DNA from: Limnohabitans sp.
GTDB taxonomy: Bacteria; Pseudomonadota; Gammaproteobacteria; Burkholderiales; Burkholderiaceae_C
Assembly: GCA_018883305.1 (NCBI GenBank)
Contig: VEQI01000043.1
Coordinates: forward strand, 1-13,863
Direction of reading: 5' to 3'
DNA: 13,863 nucleotides
Below, piece after piece: positions 1-7,765 of the stretch (position 1 is its first letter; each line of letters opens with the position of its first letter). The position numbers were made by a program, and so were the translations under genes. The notes below the pieces were generated by a model, which saw nothing but the letters and a program-made list of their open reading frames with translations, was not told where the DNA came from and made no database searches.

Positions 1-1158
1 GGGGAGGGGCGTCGGCACATCGGCGTTGACTTCATCAGGGGCGGTGTTGCCTGCGGATTGGAGTTGCAAGTAGCGCATGCGGTGCGCTTCATCGCCACCC
101 AGGATGGAGGCTTCCGTCAGGGCCTTTCTCAAGTACAGGCCGACATCGTATTCATCGGTGTAGCCGATCGCCCCGTGCAACTGGATGGCCTCACGGCACA
201 CGCTCAAGGCCACGGTGGTGCAACGGGCCTTGATACGACTGGCTGAACTGGACAACGTCTCGGGGCTGAGGTCAGTCAAGCCGCCAGTGATGGCCGCTTG
301 CGCCAGTTGCACCGCCAAGTAGTTGTCCACGGCCCGAAATTGAATGGCCTGATTGGAGGCCACGGTCTTGCCAAATTGCACCCGCGTCTTGGTGTAGGCC
401 AGCGTCATCTCGTGGGCGGCTTCGGCCGCGCCCAGCAACACGTGGCCTTGCAGAATCCGCAACACGTCGTTGGCTTGCTCCAGGGCGGACAACACCATGG
501 TGCCGTCCAGCAAGATGTCGTCGGGTGCCACTTTGACCTGCTGAAAGTGCAGATCGGCAAAGCGAGTGCCATCCACTTTCTTCTTGGGTGTGACGGACAC
601 ACCAGGAGCATCGGCGGCCACCCAGCACAAGGCTTGACCGGCTTGGCTGCGTGCCAGCACCAACCAGCCCTGGACGCCTTCGGCCAGCACCCAGGATTTG
701 TGGCCATCCAGCACACCTTGACCTGAAGAGGTGTCGAGCACGGTCTCCAGCGTGTGAGGCGCCAGTTCACCCGGACGTTCCTGCCAGGCCACACCACTGA
801 TCAGGTCTCCGCGCATGAGGGATTGCACAAGCGTATCCCGTCGCGCATGGGGCGGCAGCGACAACAGCAAATGAAGCGGGTGCAAGGCGCCGTGCAGGAC
901 GGGTTCCGTGACCGGATGTCTGCCAACTTCACGCAGCACCGTGCCCAGACAATCCAGGCCCAGTCCCAGTCCGCCCTGGGCTTGCGGCACCGTGATGGAG
1001 AACCAGCCCATCTGGGCCATGTCGCGCCACAGGGTTGGGTCCAGTCGCGGTCCGGCATAAGAGGCGCGCCAGCGGCTTAACGGTGAACGCTCGCTGAGCC
1101 AGACACGGGCGCTGTCGGCAAATGATTGAATCAACTCGGTATCGCTGGGCGTGAACAT
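1..1158 (-). CDS. Acyl-CoA dehydrogenase family protein, 3' end off the window
   Basis: The minus-strand frame starting at 1158 stays open for 386 codons to base 1, so only the last few residues can be missing (family length about 380-400). ACADs are FAD enzymes that make a C2-C3 double bond in acyl-CoA thioesters in the cytosol. The N-terminal helical part, a middle beta part with MGWFSITVPQAQGG (residues 50-63), and the C-terminal FAD-contact motifs TRVQFGK (258-264) and LHGAIGYTDEYDV (327-339) are all recognisable. The start is fixed by AAGGAG six bases upstream of ATG. By my hand alignment, the position of the MCAD catalytic Glu is Leu353 and that of the isovaleryl-CoA dehydrogenase Glu is Leu233, so both usual bases look absent. 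It may be the non-catalytic half of a two-subunit enzyme whose partner lies left of the window. Its substrate cannot be read from the sequence. Confidence 0.9.
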   Translation of the reverse strand, partial: MFTPSDTELIQSFADSARVWLSERSPLSRWRASYAGPRLDPTLWRDMAQMGWFSITVPQAQGGLGLGLDCLGTVLREVGRHPVTEPVLHGALHPLHLLLSLPPHARRDTLVQSLMRGDLISGVAWQERPGELAPHTLETVLDTSSGQGVLDGHKSWVLAEGVQGWLVLARSQAGQALCWVAADAPGVSVTPKKKVDGTRFADLHFQQVKVAPDDILLDGTMVLSALEQANDVLRILQGHVLLGAAEAAHEMTLAYTKTRVQFGKTVASNQAIQFRAVDNYLAVQLAQAAITGGLTDLSPETLSSSASRIKARCTTVALSVCREAIQLHGAIGYTDEYDVGLYLRKALTEASILGGDEAHRMRYLQLQSAGNTAPDEVNADVPTPLP

Positions 1159-1164
1159 GCCGAT

Positions 1165-1170
1165 CTCCTT
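1165..1170 (-). promoter_or_regulatory. Ribosome binding site of the acyl-CoA dehydrogenase gene
   Basis: Read on the minus strand, AAGGAG lies six bases before the ATG at 1158. It is the best Shine-Dalgarno match in the left part of the window and fixes the start of this gene. Confidence 0.75.
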
Positions 1171-1260
1171 CTGACAGGCTTCAACTGTACCCAAGCCCGC
1201 GCGGTGAACCTGCCCGGAAGTTGCAAGGCTGGTTTTCTGAATCTGCATGACTGGGCGGCC

Positions 1261-1266
1261 TAGAAT
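1261..1266 (+). promoter_or_regulatory. Possible -10 element for the fumarase-like operon
   Basis: The divergent gap between the acyl-CoA dehydrogenase and the hydro-lyase alpha gene (1159-1329, 171 bases) should hold promoters for both directions. TAGAAT at 1261-1266 resembles a sigma-70 -10 box. The matching -35 position holds only poor sequence (around TTCTGA at 1235-1240, spacing too long), so an activator would be needed if this is the promoter. I saw no convincing operator palindrome in this gap. Confidence 0.25.
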
Positions 1267-1329
1267 GCCTCGGCATGTGCACGGCAGCCGCCTGGGCTTC
1301 ACCGGCCAATGGGGGGGGACGTGTCATTC

Positions 1330-2199
1330 ATGGGTATTTCTTTTGAATCGCTCAAGCAGACCAGCGCTGCGCTGTATGACCGCTCCTTGCGTGGCGTGCC
1401 TGCCGATGCGCAGCGGGCTCTGCAGTCCGCCTTGCAGACCGACCGCAGCGACACCGCTCGACACACGCTGCGCATCATGCTGCAAAGCGCGCAGGCGGCG
1501 CAAGATGCACAGCATTTCGTGTGTTCTGACGCCGGCGTCCCCGTGTATTTTGTCCGGGTAGGCACCCAGGCCCGTTTCGAGGGGAATGTGCGCGAGGCCA
1601 TCACCCAGGGCTTTGCCGATCTGGTGGCGTCCATTCAGCCGCCTTTGTTGCCACACGTCACACACCCCTTGACGCTGGCACGGGGCTATGCCGGCAAGGG
1701 CATGCCCATCATCACCTTCGACCTGGTGGATGACTGCGATTATGTGGAGCTGATCTGCTCGCCCAAGGCGTTGGGGTCTGGGCGGTGGGCAGCATTGCAG
1801 ATTTTCAGTTTCCCCGACCTGGCCACGATTGAAAAATTTGTGGTGGAAACGGTGATCACCGCCGGGGCCCAGATCTGCCCCCCAGCGGTGGTGGGTGTGG
1901 GCATTGGCGGCACCTTTGACTACGCCGCCAAGATGGCCAAAGAGGCTACCCTGAGGCCCGTGGGACAGCGTCATGAAGAACCGCTGGTGGCTGAGATGGA
2001 GCAGCGCCTGATGAGTGCCATCAACATGACAGGCTTTGGTCCCATGGGGACGGGTGGCGATAGCACAGCCATGGCCGTTCATGTGGACTACAACGCGGGG
2101 CACGGATTCACCCCGGTGGCCGTGGCTTTCAATTGCTGGATCAACCGTCGCACGCGGGCACGCCTGTACAACGACGGCCGCATCGACATGCTGGAGTGA
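1330..2199 (+). CDS. Class I fumarase / L(+)-tartrate dehydratase-type hydro-lyase, alpha subunit
   Basis: This 289-residue protein matches the alpha subunit of two-subunit iron-sulfur hydro-lyases (TtdA/FumA N-terminal type), cytosolic enzymes that add or remove water on dicarboxylic acids such as fumarate, tartrate or mesaconate. All three expected [4Fe-4S] cysteines are visible: C65 in VCSDAGVPVYFVRVG, C183 in CPPAVVGVGIGGT, and C269 in NCWINRR. The GPMGTGGDST loop (around 238-246) is also typical. ATG at 1330 is preferred over in-frame ATG 1309 because family members begin at the ISFESLKQTSA block; a G-run at 1311-1318 could serve as a weak ribosome site. The beta subunit follows after three bases. 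The substrate is not settled by sequence; the downstream Bug receptor hints at an imported dicarboxylate rather than the TCA cycle. Confidence 0.88.
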   Translation: MGISFESLKQTSAALYDRSLRGVPADAQRALQSALQTDRSDTARHTLRIMLQSAQAAQDAQHFVCSDAGVPVYFVRVGTQARFEGNVREAITQGFADLVASIQPPLLPHVTHPLTLARGYAGKGMPIITFDLVDDCDYVELICSPKALGSGRWAALQIFSFPDLATIEKFVVETVITAGAQICPPAVVGVGIGGTFDYAAKMAKEATLRPVGQRHEEPLVAEMEQRLMSAINMTGFGPMGTGGDSTAMAVHVDYNAGHGFTPVAVAFNCWINRRTRARLYNDGRIDMLE

Positions 2200-2202
2200 A
2201 CC

Positions 2203-2838
2203 ATGTCCGCCAAGACACACCGCTTGCAATTCCCTTTGTCGGAAGCTGATGCCCGGCGCCTGCGTGCGGGCGATCAGGTGCTGCTGGACGGCGACATCGT
2301 CATCACGGCCGGCTTGCCCACCCACGAACGGATGGTGCAATGCCTGGATTCACACACGCCGTTGCCCATGGACTTGCATGAGGCCAGTGTGTTTCACCTG
2401 GGCAGTTACAGCCGCGAGGTGGCGGGCGGGCTGGAGGTGCTCTACATCAACCCCACCACCAGCACGCGTTTCAACCCTTTCATGCCGCGCCTGATCCGCC
2501 ATTTCAACTGGCATGCCGTGGGCGGCAAGGGCGGGCTGGACCAGGCCAGTGCGCAGGCCATGCAAGAGGCGGGCTGCGTGTATCTGTCTTTTCTGGGCGG
2601 TGGTTGCACTTTGCTGTCGCAAGCGGTTCAGTCGGTGCTTCAAATGGGTTGGAGCGACTTGCTGGTGCATTACCGGCTGGTGCGTCTGCGCGTGCAGGGC
2701 CTGGGCCCGGCCACCGTGGGCATCGATGCCAGCGGCCGCAGTTTGTATGAGGAGCAGGTGCAATCGGCCCGTCAGCGGCTGGGTGACATCCTTGCTCACT
2801 TAGACCGCCAACGTCAATTGGGCGCCAACTCCGCCTGA
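2203..2838 (+). CDS. Class I fumarase / L(+)-tartrate dehydratase-type hydro-lyase, beta subunit
   Basis: This 211-residue protein is the partner of the preceding gene and matches the C-terminal domain of class I fumarases (TtdB-like). It shows AGDQVLLDGDIVITAG near residue 22-37, an INPTTSTRFNPFMPRLI segment around residue 84, and AVGGKGGLD near residue 105, the usual substrate-side loop. The active site forms between the two subunits, so neither is expected to work alone. Its ATG follows the alpha stop codon by three bases, with GGAG inside the end of the alpha gene as ribosome site, so translation is probably coupled. Length is normal for the family (about 200 residues). Reaction class is well supported; the exact substrate is inference. 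Confidence 0.88.
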   Translation: MSAKTHRLQFPLSEADARRLRAGDQVLLDGDIVITAGLPTHERMVQCLDSHTPLPMDLHEASVFHLGSYSREVAGGLEVLYINPTTSTRFNPFMPRLIRHFNWHAVGGKGGLDQASAQAMQEAGCVYLSFLGGGCTLLSQAVQSVLQMGWSDLLVHYRLVRLRVQGLGPATVGIDASGRSLYEEQVQSARQRLGDILAHLDRQRQLGANSA

Positions 2839-2895
2839 CGCATCAGTTGCACTGCTGGCAAACCACAGTTGTCAAGGCGGCAGGGTGCAAGCACA

Positions 2896-3888
2896 ATGGT
2901 TGGCATGAAACGCCTTCACCTCCTTGCACTGCTGGCCTCGCTGGCATTCACGCCTTTTCTGAGTCATGCGCAAACCGCTGCGCCCGCTGGCGCATTTCCC
3001 AACAAGCCGGTGCGCATCATCGTGCCCTTTCCTGCGGGCGGATCCGCCGATTCCCTGGTGCGGGTGGTCAGCCCCAGTCTGACCAAGCGCTGGGGGCAGG
3101 CCGTGGTGGTGGAAAACCGGCCCGGTGGAGGGACGGTCATTGCCGGCGCACTGGCCGCCAAGGCCCCGGCTGATGGCTACACCTTGCTGCTCATCGCCAA
3201 CAGTCTGGTGATCAACGCCAAGCTGCGTACCAACTTGCCCTATGACGGCCTGCGTGCCTTCGACCCGGTCGCCCTGCTGGTGAACTCACCGCAGGTCATC
3301 GCTGTCAACAGCGCCAGCCCGTACCGCACGTTGGCGGATTTGTTGCGTGAGGCCAAGGCCAAGCCAGGCGCCTTGTCCTACGCCACCGTGGGGCCCGCCA
3401 CGACCCAGCACATCGCCGGAGAGGCTTTCAAGCGCCTCACAGGCACGGACTTCACCTACGCGGCTTTCACCGGTGGCGGCCTGGCCGCCAACGCGGTCAT
3501 GGGCAATCACGTGACCATGGTGCTGACCAACCTGAACGAGATGGCGGCCATGCTGGAAGCCGGCAAGTTGCGGCCGTTGGCCGTCACCATGCGTGAGCGG
3601 CTGGACGTGTTGCCGCAGGTGCCCACCGTCATCGAACAAGGCTACAAGGACTACGAAGCCTTTGCCTGGTTTGGCCTGGCCGCGCCTGCGGGCACGCCCG
3701 CCGACGTGGTGAACAAACTGGCCGAGGACCTGCAGGCCGTTTTGAACGAGCCTGAGGTCAAGCAAAAACTGCTGGGCGCGGGCCTGTATCCGTCGTTCCA
3801 GGGGGCGCACGCGTTTGGCAATTACATCCAGCAGGAGTATCAGCGCTACAGCCGCGTGATCGACGAATCCAAAATCAAGCTGGACTGA
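2896..3888 (+). CDS. Bug/TctC-family periplasmic solute receptor 1
   Basis: This protein of about 330 residues is a tripartite-tricarboxylate-type receptor of the Bug family, which binds small carboxylates, amides or aromatic acids in the periplasm by a Venus-flytrap fold. Evidence: a Sec signal peptide ending near SHA/QT, then PNKPVRIIVPFPAGGSAD, LSYATVGPATTQHIAGE in the middle, and GLAAPAGTPADVV towards the end. In the first binding loop the usual PAGGGxD is PAGGSAD. Start ATG 2896 has AGGG ten bases upstream; ATG 2905 (MKRLHLL) is nearly as good, while an upstream TTG at 2869 is unlikely. It lies 57 bases after the hydro-lyase beta gene and is probably co-transcribed, suggesting it delivers that enzyme's substrate. 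Ligand unknown. Confidence 0.92.
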   Translation: MVGMKRLHLLALLASLAFTPFLSHAQTAAPAGAFPNKPVRIIVPFPAGGSADSLVRVVSPSLTKRWGQAVVVENRPGGGTVIAGALAAKAPADGYTLLLIANSLVINAKLRTNLPYDGLRAFDPVALLVNSPQVIAVNSASPYRTLADLLREAKAKPGALSYATVGPATTQHIAGEAFKRLTGTDFTYAAFTGGGLAANAVMGNHVTMVLTNLNEMAAMLEAGKLRPLAVTMRERLDVLPQVPTVIEQGYKDYEAFAWFGLAAPAGTPADVVNKLAEDLQAVLNEPEVKQKLLGAGLYPSFQGAHAFGNYIQQEYQRYSRVIDESKIKLD

Positions 3889-3894
3889 AGGCGG

Positions 3895-5184
3895 TCAGCG
3901 GGTCATGGCGCCATACACCAGGTTCTGCACCTGCTCGCGGTAGTATTTGCGCAAATCACCGGGGGCGGCGGTGCCGACCACCACCACCAGTTTTTCCTTG
4001 GGGTCGGCGAAGAACTGTGTGCCATAGGCACCGTTCCAGGAGAATTCGCCAGGGTTGCCCGGCACGGCAGACAACCCGTGGGTGGTGCGGACCGCCACGC
4101 CCAGCCCGAAGCCGAAGCCTTCACGGTGTCCTTCCACCACGCCCACGCGGTTGACGATTTGAGGGCCCAGGTGGTTGGCGGTCATGTGCTGCACCCATTG
4201 CGCGCTCAGGATGCGCTGACCGTCCAGCGTGCCGCCATTGAGCAGCATCTGACCAAAGCGCAGGTAGTCACCCACCGTGCCCATGGCACAGGCGCCGCCA
4301 CAATCAAATTGGGTCTGCTTCTCGATGATGGGGATGGATTGGGGCTTGCCGTCCAGCGGGTTGTTGGCAAAGGCATGCGCGGCACGCGTCTTGAATGACT
4401 CGGTCAGTTCAAAGCCGGTGTTCTTCATCTGGAGTGGACGCCACACCTTGTCTTGCAAATACGCGCCAAGACGTTTGCCACTGACTTTCTCCACCACGGC
4501 GCCCAGGACGTCGGTGGAGAAGCTGTACTCAAACACCGTTCCCGGCTGGTGGGCCAGCGGCAGTTGCGTCAACGTCTGGATGAAGGCCTGGGTGTCGCCT
4601 TCATAGGGGGGCTGTGTGCCATGCGGGTAGTGCTTGGCAATCGGGTGGTCGCCTCGTCCCCCATAGGTGAGGCCAGAGGTATGACGGAACAGGTCATGAA
4701 TGAAGATGGGGCGCGTGGGGTCTACCAGCTTGAGCGTGCCATCCGGCTGTGCCACGCCCACCTTCATGCTGGCAAAGCCGGGAAACACTTCAGCCACAGG
4801 GGTGCGTAACGGCAAGCGACCGTCCTCGGTCAGTTGCAGAGCGGCTACGCTGGTGAAAATCTTGGTCATGGAGGCCAGTGCGAACACGCTGTCCACCGTC
4901 ATGGGCGCGCCCGTGGCCGGGTCGCGTTGACCATAGGCCTTGTAGTGCACCAGCTTGCCATCTCGGGCAATCGCCACCACGGCACCAGGCACGCGCTTGG
5001 CATTGATTTCACGCGCAAAAAATTGATCCAACCGTTGCAGCCCTTCGGCGGAAAAACCGGTTTGCTGCGGCGTTCCCGTCGGCAGAGGTGTGGCTGCCTG
5101 TGCCATGCTCACGAGCGCGCTGAACATCGCTGCGGCCCATGCCGTGAAACGTGGAAGACGGGTGGATGACGCCAATGGTTTCAT
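3895..5184 (-). CDS. Exported beta-lactamase-family serine hydrolase (EstB-like esterase)
   Basis: This 429-residue protein belongs to the class C beta-lactamase / EstB group of serine hydrolases, which act mainly as esterases or peptidases. A Sec signal peptide (positively charged start, hydrophobic 14-28, cleavage near AQA/AT) places it in the periplasm or outside. The catalytic SxxK is S105-M-T-K108, the Tyr motif is Y220-S-F, FRHTSGL (166-172) is typical, and W383-N-G385 with GTQFFADP corresponds to the third motif. The lack of a YxN and KTG makes esterase more likely than true beta-lactamase. AGGA lies eight bases before ATG. It converges with receptor 1 (6 bases between stops) and diverges from receptor 2. 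Releasing an acid taken up by a neighbouring receptor is a plausible inferred role. Confidence 0.88.
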   Translation of the reverse strand: MKPLASSTRLPRFTAWAAAMFSALVSMAQAATPLPTGTPQQTGFSAEGLQRLDQFFAREINAKRVPGAVVAIARDGKLVHYKAYGQRDPATGAPMTVDSVFALASMTKIFTSVAALQLTEDGRLPLRTPVAEVFPGFASMKVGVAQPDGTLKLVDPTRPIFIHDLFRHTSGLTYGGRGDHPIAKHYPHGTQPPYEGDTQAFIQTLTQLPLAHQPGTVFEYSFSTDVLGAVVEKVSGKRLGAYLQDKVWRPLQMKNTGFELTESFKTRAAHAFANNPLDGKPQSIPIIEKQTQFDCGGACAMGTVGDYLRFGQMLLNGGTLDGQRILSAQWVQHMTANHLGPQIVNRVGVVEGHREGFGFGLGVAVRTTHGLSAVPGNPGEFSWNGAYGTQFFADPKEKLVVVVGTAAPGDLRKYYREQVQNLVYGAMTR

Positions 5185-5213
5185 GAAAACAATCCTGAAA
5201 TGGTTGAACCGTT

Positions 5214-5242
5214 TTTGTATGCGAGAACCGGTGCTGCCGCAA
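5214..5242 (-). promoter_or_regulatory. Sigma-70-like promoter for the serine hydrolase gene
   Basis: On the minus strand, TTGCGG (5242-5237) and TACAAA (5219-5214) are separated by exactly 17 bases, a good match to -35 and -10 elements. Transcription would start about 20-25 bases before the ATG at 5184, leaving room for the AGGA ribosome site. This is the best promoter by eye in the window. Confidence 0.5.
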
Positions 5243-5254
5243 TAGGGAGTCGCC

Positions 5255-5284
5255 TTGGGTGGTGTCCCGCACGAGATCTACAAT
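5255..5284 (+). promoter_or_regulatory. Possible promoter for receptor 2, implying a leaderless mRNA
   Basis: TTGGGT (5255-5260) and TACAAT (5279-5284) are 18 bases apart. A start site 6-8 bases after the -10 would fall at 5290-5292, on the ATG of receptor 2 itself. No Shine-Dalgarno sequence is seen before that ATG, which fits a leaderless transcript. It lies just upstream of, and back-to-back with, the minus-strand promoter at 5214-5242. Confidence 0.35.
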
Positions 5285-5289
5285 GACTC

Positions 5290-6273
5290 ATGATTCGCAC
5301 ACGCTCTTTATGCCTGCTGGCCCTGATGGCAATGTCGCCGCTGACATCCGGCCTGGCATTGGCTCAATCCAACTATCCTTCCAAACCCATTCGTCTGGTG
5401 GTGCCCTATGCCGCCGGTGGCGGCATTGACGCCATTGCGCGGGTGGTGGCTCAGGACATGGCGGAAGGTCTGGGGCAGGCCATCACGGTGGACAACAAGG
5501 CCGGTGCAGGCGGCATGATTGGTGCAGAACTGGTGGCGCGTGCGCAACCGGATGGTTACACCGTGCTCTTTGCCGGCAATCCTGAACTCACCATCAACCC
5601 CAGCCTGACAGGCAGCACGCGTTACAACGTGCAGAAAGATTTCACGCCGCTCATGGTGGTGGCTGAATCGCCCAATGTGCTGGTGGCCCATCCGGGGCTC
5701 AAGGCCAGCTTGCGTGACATCGTGCAGGGCATGGACCGCGGGGACGGCACGCTGTCCATCGGTACGCCCGGGCAGGGCACGCCGCAGCATCTCACGGTGG
5801 AAGTCCTCAAGAGTTTGAGCAAGGCCCAATGGGTGCATGTGCCCTACAAAGGTGCTGCGCCTGCTATTGTGGATGCGTTGGGTGGACAGACACGCCTGGT
5901 GTTGACTGGGGCGCCGCCCTTGCTGCCCCACATCCGAAGCGGCAAGCTCAAGGCCCTGGCGGTCATGCAGCCCAAGCGCAGCGCCCTGGTGCCCGATGTG
6001 CCCACTTTTGAGGAAGCCAGCGGACTCAAGGGACTGGAGTCTTACAGCACCTGGTATGGCGTGCTGGTGCCAGCAGCCACACCGTCTGCGGTGGTGGAGG
6101 TGTTGCAGAAATCGCTGGCCACCTCGTTGACCAAACCCGAGTTGCGGCAGAAGTTGCAGGAACTGGGCACGGAGGTGGTGGCGCAACCCGGCAAGCTCTT
6201 TGCTGAACGCATCCGTCTGGAGAGCCAGCGTTATGACGACGTGATCCGTCGCTTCAACCTCAAAGCCGAATAA
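5290..6273 (+). CDS. Bug/TctC-family periplasmic solute receptor 2
   Basis: This 327-residue protein has a Sec signal peptide (MIRTRSLCLLALMAMS, cleavage near ALA/QS) and the Bug-family blocks YPSKPIRLVVPYAAGGGID, LSIGTPGQGTPQHLTVEVLK, HVPYKGAAPAIVDALGG and VPDVPTFEEA. It would bind a small organic acid or amide in the periplasm. The start at 5290 is needed to keep the signal peptide, although no ribosome site is visible upstream. The sulfatase gene follows after 29 bases and a second receptor after that, so it is probably the first gene of a receptor-sulfatase-receptor unit. The usual LAGE helix motif is LTVE here. Ligand is unknown; a sulfated or carboxylated compound is an inference from context. 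Confidence 0.92.
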   Translation: MIRTRSLCLLALMAMSPLTSGLALAQSNYPSKPIRLVVPYAAGGGIDAIARVVAQDMAEGLGQAITVDNKAGAGGMIGAELVARAQPDGYTVLFAGNPELTINPSLTGSTRYNVQKDFTPLMVVAESPNVLVAHPGLKASLRDIVQGMDRGDGTLSIGTPGQGTPQHLTVEVLKSLSKAQWVHVPYKGAAPAIVDALGGQTRLVLTGAPPLLPHIRSGKLKALAVMQPKRSALVPDVPTFEEASGLKGLESYSTWYGVLVPAATPSAVVEVLQKSLATSLTKPELRQKLQELGTEVVAQPGKLFAERIRLESQRYDDVIRRFNLKAE

Positions 6274-6302
6274 CTTTCACGGAGCCCTGCGGGGCCTGGT
6301 CC

Positions 6303-7748
6303 ATGTCACGCAATGTCATCGTGATCATGTCGGATGAGCATGATCCTCGTTACAGCGGTTGCCACGGCAGCACGCTGGTCAAAACCCCTCACATTGACCG
6401 TCTGGCCGCGCGCGGCGTTCGATTCAACAGCGCCTACACGCCGTGTCCCATCTGCGTGCCGGCTCGCGCGGCCTTTGCCACCGGCATGCGGGTGCATCAG
6501 GCACGGCTGTGGGACAACGCGTTGCCGTACCATGGCCAGTTCCGCAGCTGGGGCCACGTGTTGCAAGACCATGGTATTGCCGTGGAGAGCATCGGCAAAC
6601 TGCATTACCGTGAAACCGGTGATCCTGTCGGCTTTGATGTGGAGCACATCCCCATGCATGTGGTGGGCGGGCATGGCATGGTGTGGGGCTCTATACGCGA
6701 TCCGTACCTGCGCCGTTTTCAGCAGCAGCGGATGCTGGGCGACAAGATCGGTCCGGGCGAGTCGTCTTACACCCAATACGACGCCGAGGTCACCCGCCTG
6801 GCCGTGCAGTGGCTGCAACAGCGCTGCAAACAGCAGCCGGATGCGCCCTTTGTGCTGTACATCGGCTTTGTGGCACCACACTTTCCCCTGATTGCGCCGC
6901 CACGCTTTTACGACATGTACCGCGACGTGCCTGTGCCGCCGGTCAAGCTGCATCCGCGTGACGGGAATCCCCGTCACCCCTGGGTACAGGCCTACGCCGA
7001 CTTTGAACTCACCGAAGAAAGCTTTCACAGCCCCGAGGAGCGGGAGCGTGCTTTCCGAGCGTACTATGGGCTGTGCAGCTATCTGGATGACAACATCGGT
7101 CAGGTGTTGCAGGCCCTGGCCGCCAGTGGTCTGGAAGACAACACTACCGTCATCTACACCGCTGACCACGGCGACAACCTGGGCGCACGCGGTGTGTGGG
7201 GCAAGACCACGCTCTATGAAGAGTCTGCGCGTGTGCCCATGATCATGGCCGGACCGGACATCACACCCGGTGTGTGCGACACCCCGGTGGATCTGCTGGA
7301 TCTGTTCCCCACCATCTTGTCATCGGTGGGGGTGGACCCCGCGCCCGAAATGATCCAGCGACCAGGACAGTCGCTCAAGGCGATTGCCGCTCAGCCGTAT
7401 CAGGCTGAGCGAGTGGTGTTCAGCGAGTACCACGCAGCGGGCAGCAACACCGCCGGCTACATGCTGCGACAAGGCCGTTTCAAGTTCCACTATTACGTGC
7501 GGCACCAACCCGAGTTGTTTGATCTGCAAGACGATCCGCAAGAACTCGTGAATCTGGCCGCGCAACCTGCTTACGCCACGGTGGTGGCCCAATTTGAATC
7601 GCAGTTGCGCAACATCTGTGATCCCGAAGCCATGGATGTGTTGGCCAAACAAGACCAGCAGGCCATGATCGATCGCTGGGGTGGGGTGCAGGCTGCGGCG
7701 TCCATGGGTGCCGCGGGCGCCACACCATCCCCTTTGAAGAAGTCCTGA
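6303..7748 (+). CDS. Cytosolic type I sulfatase (choline-sulfatase-like)
   Basis: This 481-residue enzyme belongs to the alkaline phosphatase superfamily sulfatases, which hydrolyse sulfate esters. The formylglycine signature C51-V-P-A-R55 within PCPICVPARAAFATG is intact, so Cys51 should be oxidised to formylglycine by a maturase not in the window. Metal and active-site residues are visible: D11 in MSDEHDPRYSG, K99 and H101 in SIGKLHY, H193 in VAPHFPL, D288-H289-G in YTADHGDNLGARG, and K301. The C-terminal FDLQDDPQELVNLA block is typical. No signal peptide is present, so desulfation is cytosolic and the sulfated substrate must be imported. It sits between two receptors (29 and 17 base gaps). 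It resembles choline sulfatases in layout, but no betaine genes are nearby; phosphonate monoester hydrolase activity cannot be excluded. Confidence 0.9.
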   Translation: MSRNVIVIMSDEHDPRYSGCHGSTLVKTPHIDRLAARGVRFNSAYTPCPICVPARAAFATGMRVHQARLWDNALPYHGQFRSWGHVLQDHGIAVESIGKLHYRETGDPVGFDVEHIPMHVVGGHGMVWGSIRDPYLRRFQQQRMLGDKIGPGESSYTQYDAEVTRLAVQWLQQRCKQQPDAPFVLYIGFVAPHFPLIAPPRFYDMYRDVPVPPVKLHPRDGNPRHPWVQAYADFELTEESFHSPEERERAFRAYYGLCSYLDDNIGQVLQALAASGLEDNTTVIYTADHGDNLGARGVWGKTTLYEESARVPMIMAGPDITPGVCDTPVDLLDLFPTILSSVGVDPAPEMIQRPGQSLKAIAAQPYQAERVVFSEYHAAGSNTAGYMLRQGRFKFHYYVRHQPELFDLQDDPQELVNLAAQPAYATVVAQFESQLRNICDPEAMDVLAKQDQQAMIDRWGGVQAAASMGAAGATPSPLKKS

Positions 7749-7752
7749 CATC

Positions 7753-7758
7753 AAGGAG
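7753..7758 (+). promoter_or_regulatory. Ribosome binding site of receptor 3
   Basis: AAGGAG lies seven bases before the ATG at 7766 and only four bases after the sulfatase stop codon. It fixes the start of receptor 3 and suggests strong, independent translation within the same transcript. Confidence 0.75.
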
Positions 7759-7765
7759 AGACACC

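Noticed and set aside
1324..2340. Long minus-strand open frame (338 codons) opposite the fumarase-like genes
   Set aside because: It is the antisense shadow of two well-matched genes, is His/Gln-rich, shows no family motif, and arises from GC-rich codon bias.
2203..2838. Naming the hydro-lyase pair ttdAB
   Set aside because: Fumarase, tartrate dehydratase and mesaconase of class I share these motifs; substrate is not decidable from sequence alone.
6303..7748. Naming the sulfatase betC (choline sulfatase)
   Set aside because: The motif layout is similar, but no betaine or choline genes are nearby and substrate residues cannot be judged by eye.
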